From Bacteroidales bacterium (GTDB taxonomy: Bacteria > Bacteroidota > Bacteroidia > Bacteroidales > Muribaculaceae), in NCBI GenBank assembly GCA_004552725.1, contig SFNM01000023.1, positions 1 through 24,794 on the forward strand: 24,794 nucleotides of DNA. Direction: 5' to 3'. The position numbers and the translations under genes are program-made. The notes under the pieces were generated by a model. That model saw nothing but the letters and a program-made list of their open reading frames with translations. It did not search any database and was not told where the DNA came from. Position 1 is the stretch's first letter. Each line of letters opens with the position of its first letter. Positions 23,501 through 24,794 of the stretch are shown one piece after another.

Positions 23501-23960
23501 TGTCGTAGGTGATATACGGGTTGGCCATATCCACCCAGTAGCCCATATTGTTGGTGAGGGTCTCCCATTCGCGGGTGAACTTCATCACTTCGCGACGGCA
23601 AGCGTTATTGTACTCATCCACTGAAATTTTGTGGCCGATGTCTTCTTTAGTGATGCCGAGCGACTTTTCTACGCCCAATTCCACAGGCAGACCGTGGGTA
23701 TCCCAACCGGCTTTGCGCTCTACTCGGAAACCTTTCATGGTTTTATATCGGCATACAATATCTTTAATTGTGCGAGCCATTACGTGGTGGATGCCTGGCA
23801 TACCATTGGCCGAAGGTGGCCCTTCAAAGAATACAAAAGATGGTGCACCTTTGCGCACATCAATGCTACGATGAAAGAGATCTTCGCTCTGCCAGAGTGC
23901 AAGCATCTCTTTATTAATAGTCGGAAGACTAAAGGATGTATATTCGGGAAATTTCTTCAT
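20529..23960 (-). CDS. ileS: Isoleucyl-tRNA synthetase, type 2-like, with a GIHH signature
   Basis: A 1143-residue class I synthetase charging tRNA-Ile. The N-terminus shows GPPSANGMPGIHH; the HIGH motif is replaced by Gly56-Ile57-His58-His59, so first and third residues are swapped. The second signature KMSKR is at 688-692. The CP1 editing domain carries TTPWTLPSNTA near residue 230, and WDTHGLPVE (86-94) is the usual downstream core. The C-terminus is long, without the zinc-finger cysteines of bacterial type 1 enzymes, as in the eukaryote-like type 2 group. No clear promoter lies in the 46 nt between the rpsP terminator and the ATG, although that gap is very AT-rich. It leads the run into the DksA-like gene and lspA. 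Confidence 0.98.
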   Translation of the reverse strand: MKKFPEYTSFSLPTINKEMLALWQSEDLFHRSIDVRKGAPSFVFFEGPPSANGMPGIHHVMARTIKDIVCRYKTMKGFRVERKAGWDTHGLPVELGVEKSLGITKEDIGHKISVDEYNNACRREVMKFTREWETLTNNMGYWVDMANPYITYDNRYIESVWWLLAQLYQKGYLYKGYTIQPYSPAAGTGLSSHELNQPGCYRDVKDTTCVAQFEVLDPRPEQLGWGKSFFLAWTTTPWTLPSNTALCVGPQIKYCFVNTYNKYSGEKISVVVAEALLNSVFNTKAAEIALEDYKPGDKLVPWKVVGECMGTDLVGMHYRQLIPWMSPGDDAFRVIPGDYVTTVDGTGIVHIAGTFGADDLRVSKLNNIPPMELINRDGKVCPMVDLKGRFYMLDELDPKFVAERVDVEAYSPWQGKFVKNAYDPEKGSNDMSLDVEICIMLKENGLLFTSEKHTHNYPHCWRTDKPVLYYPLDSWFIRSTAARDRMIELNNTIKWKPASTGSGRFGKWLENLQDWNLSRSRYWGTPLPIWRTEDASEELIIDSVEHLYNEIDKAVEAGIMSSNPLRDKGFVPGDYSADNYHRIDLHRPYVDDIVLVSPSGKPMKRETDLIDVWFDSGSMPYAQIHYPFENADAFKAGDVFPADFIAEGVDQTRGWFFTLHAIATMVFNQVSYKAVVSNGLVLDKDGNKMSKRLGNAVNPFEAIDKFGSDPLRWYMIANSSPWDDLRYDPAGVTEVARKLFDTLYHTYGFFAQYANVDGFTGTEPEVPVAERPEIDRWVISKLNSLIIAVDEAFDDYEPTKAARAINDFVLYDLSNWYVRLNRKRFWAGEMTTDKLAAYQTLYTCLLTLAKLIAPVSPFFADRLYRDLTYRDGKPSAELSVHLDRYPEANRELIFADREQQMSIAQRLTSMVLSLRRRVNINVRRPLQQIMVPVTDESMRQILDTISPLLLAEINVKNLRVVSNDEGVLVKRVKPDFKKLGPVFGKQMKAAAAALTSLDQKQIAQFERDGYIDLTLDGESKRVDVANVEIISEDIPGWLVANDGNLTVALDVTVTDELRAEGIAREIINRVQNIRKGRNYNITDRIRLRFAAIDGIEALLSQFGDYIGSQVLAVEVTVGEVAADRAEHLDIDDFPVDVEVELNS

Positions 23961-24006
23961 TGGACGAGTTGAAGAATATAATATTATAATTAGTTTAATA
24001 CATAAA

Positions 24007-24038
24007 GGGGTGCGTCAGCTATTGTGCTAACACACCCC
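24007..24038 (-). terminator. Intrinsic terminator after rpsP
   Basis: On the minus strand GGGGTGTGTTAGC, loop ACAATA, GCTGACGCACCCC pairs over 13 bp with two G-U pairs, followed by TTTATGTATT. The G-U pairs become mismatches on the other strand, so the structure serves minus-strand transcripts. It begins 29 nt after the rpsP stop and ends 46 nt before ileS. Confidence 0.85.
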
Positions 24039-24067
24039 CATGGAATCTCGTTGTCGCTAACTGTGAA

Positions 24068-24241
24068 TTATTCAGCAGCGGGAGTTTCGGTAGTTTCAGC
24101 GGGAGCAGCAGCAGCGGCTTCAGCTTCGGCTTTGGCGGCTGCAAGTTCGGCTTTTTTCTTAGCAACAGCCTCTGCTTTTGCTTTGTTTTTTGCCTCTTCT
24201 GCTTCAAGACGAGCGCGGAGGTCGGCTTGTTTACGGCCGGC
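24068..24241 (-). CDS. rpsP: 30S ribosomal protein bS16, C-terminal tail only (5' part lost at a junction)
   Basis: The last 57 codons encode an Ala/Glu/Lys-rich helical tail (RLEAEEAKNKAKAEAVAKKK, later APAETTETPAAE) ending in TAA. This matches the long C-terminal extension found on S16 of Bacteroidales; the conserved S16 core is not in the window. The same frame stays open to 24793 by chance, but beyond 24241 it is antisense to a transporter gene and shows no S16 sequence, so the real gene is cut there. The strong terminator just downstream and the position before ileS fit a chromosomal gene. Confidence 0.75.
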   Translation of the reverse strand, partial: AGRKQADLRARLEAEEAKNKAKAEAVAKKKAELAAAKAEAEAAAAAPAETTETPAAE

Positions 24242-24794
24242 TTCGTTCCCGGTTTCATTGTGGCTTTCGCCATGATTGTGACAGCCTGGCTCCTGGCGAA
24301 AAAGCACGGATTCCGCGGCGATCCCGATGCGAAGTTTCATCTCGGTCACTTTCTGCAGAGCTGCCGCAAGGGCTTTTTCGCCCTGATGACTCCCATCATT
24401 ATCCTGGGATCTATCTACTCCGGCTACGCCACTCCGGTTGAAGCGTCTGTCGTGGCCATTCTTTACGCCCTCTTCGTGGGCATCGTCATCAACCGCTCGC
24501 TCAGGCTCACGCATATCTATAAGGCCCTTCTCGAAGGCGCCATGATATGCGGTACGGTTCTTCTCATTGTTGGCGCTTCCACTCTGTTCGGCAAGATTCT
24601 TACCTTCGAGGAAGCCCCGCAGAAGCTGACCAGTCTCGTGCTCGGGATTTCCAAGAATCCGTACGTCGTCCTCCTCATGATCATCGCTGTTCTCTACATC
24701 CTCGGCATGTTCATGGAGACGCTGTCCACCATCATCATACTGGTCCCTGTCCTGCTTCCCATGATTCTGCAGCTGGGTATCGACCCCATCCACT
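24236..24794 (+). CDS. TRAP transporter large permease DctM, internal fragment from foreign sequence
   Basis: The plus-strand frame from 24236 is open to the window end (186 codons) and encodes a membrane protein. It opens AGFVPGFIVAFAMIVTAWLL, matching the AGxxPG motif of DctM. YSGYATPVEASVVAILYALF near residue 65 is the family's TPTEA region, and the end of the fragment, MFMETLSTIIILVPVLLP, is also typical. DctM is the 12-14-helix permease subunit that works with DctP and DctQ to import organic acids using a sodium gradient. Only an internal part is visible, with no start or stop. Codon use is strongly C-ending (GGC, ATC, CTC), unlike the rest of the window. TRAP systems are not typical of Bacteroidales. 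Confidence 0.88.

Noticed and set aside
1..24235. tRNA, rRNA, CRISPR arrays, insertion sequences and attachment sites.
   Set aside because: No cloverleaf genes, regular direct repeats, transposase fragments or terminal inverted repeats were found by reading. The toxin patch has no flanking repeats that I can see.
24068..24793. A single 241-residue minus-strand reading frame spanning the end of the window.
   Set aside because: Only its last 57 codons look like S16. The rest is the antisense of a convincing DctM frame and has biased, charged composition typical of an antisense shadow.
24236..24794. Horizontal acquisition of a TRAP transporter by the Bacteroidales host.
   Set aside because: The gene is entered in the middle, with no start, no integration signal and destruction of rpsP, so a contig chimera is far more likely.

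Overview
The window looks like a Bacteroidales chromosome, most likely Muribaculaceae or a close relative; the family is an inference from gene content. Supporting signs are: the order tig-clpP-clpX-recQ; ileS followed by a DksA-like gene, lspA and a DUF4296 lipoprotein; an S16 protein with a long Ala/Glu/Lys-rich tail; several promoters of the Bacteroidetes type (TAnnTTTG at -7, in two cases with TTTG 19-20 nt upstream); and weak Shine-Dalgarno sequences. Every chromosomal gene is on the minus strand, so transcription runs from high to low coordinates. I see no rRNA, tRNA, CRISPR array or insertion sequence.

Layout in transcription order. (1) 24241-24068: the 3' end of rpsP, closed by a strong terminator at 24007-24038. 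(2) 23960-18446: ileS, a DksA/TraR-like gene, lspA, a DUF4296 lipoprotein and a small unknown gene, tightly spaced or overlapping. (3) 18369-16142: a lipoprotein M3 oligopeptidase with its own promoter and terminator. (4) 16132-15443: a small accessory patch holding the last 19 codons of a lost RelB/DinJ-type antitoxin, an orphan YafQ-type toxin and an 80-aa unknown protein. (5) 15324-7812: a class I aminotransferase, a porin, exonuclease III, a TonB-like protein, a lytic transglycosylase and uvrA. The last three are joined by TAATG and ATGA overlaps. (6) 7761-6275: tig, with its own promoter and terminator. (7) 6202-1: clpP, clpX, recQ, an AmgK-like sugar kinase fused to a RapZ C-terminal domain, and a MurU-like nucleotidyltransferase that runs off the window. 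The last two look like a cell-wall amino-sugar salvage pair that makes UDP-MurNAc.

The last ~555 bases do not belong with the rest. At about 24236-24241 the rpsP reading frame stops making sense as S16, and a plus-strand DctM (TRAP transporter large permease) frame begins with different codon use. The switch falls on a six-base GCCGGC shared by both sides, which suggests a chimeric contig rather than a real gene neighbour.

The best leads are: the kinase-RapZ fusion; an IleRS whose HIGH motif reads GIHH, the arrangement linked to mupirocin hyper-resistance; the orphan toxin with a stripped antitoxin and an Asp-to-Asn change at a presumed active-site position; a DksA-like protein without its zinc cysteines; and the assembly junction. 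No wholly new multi-gene system is evident.
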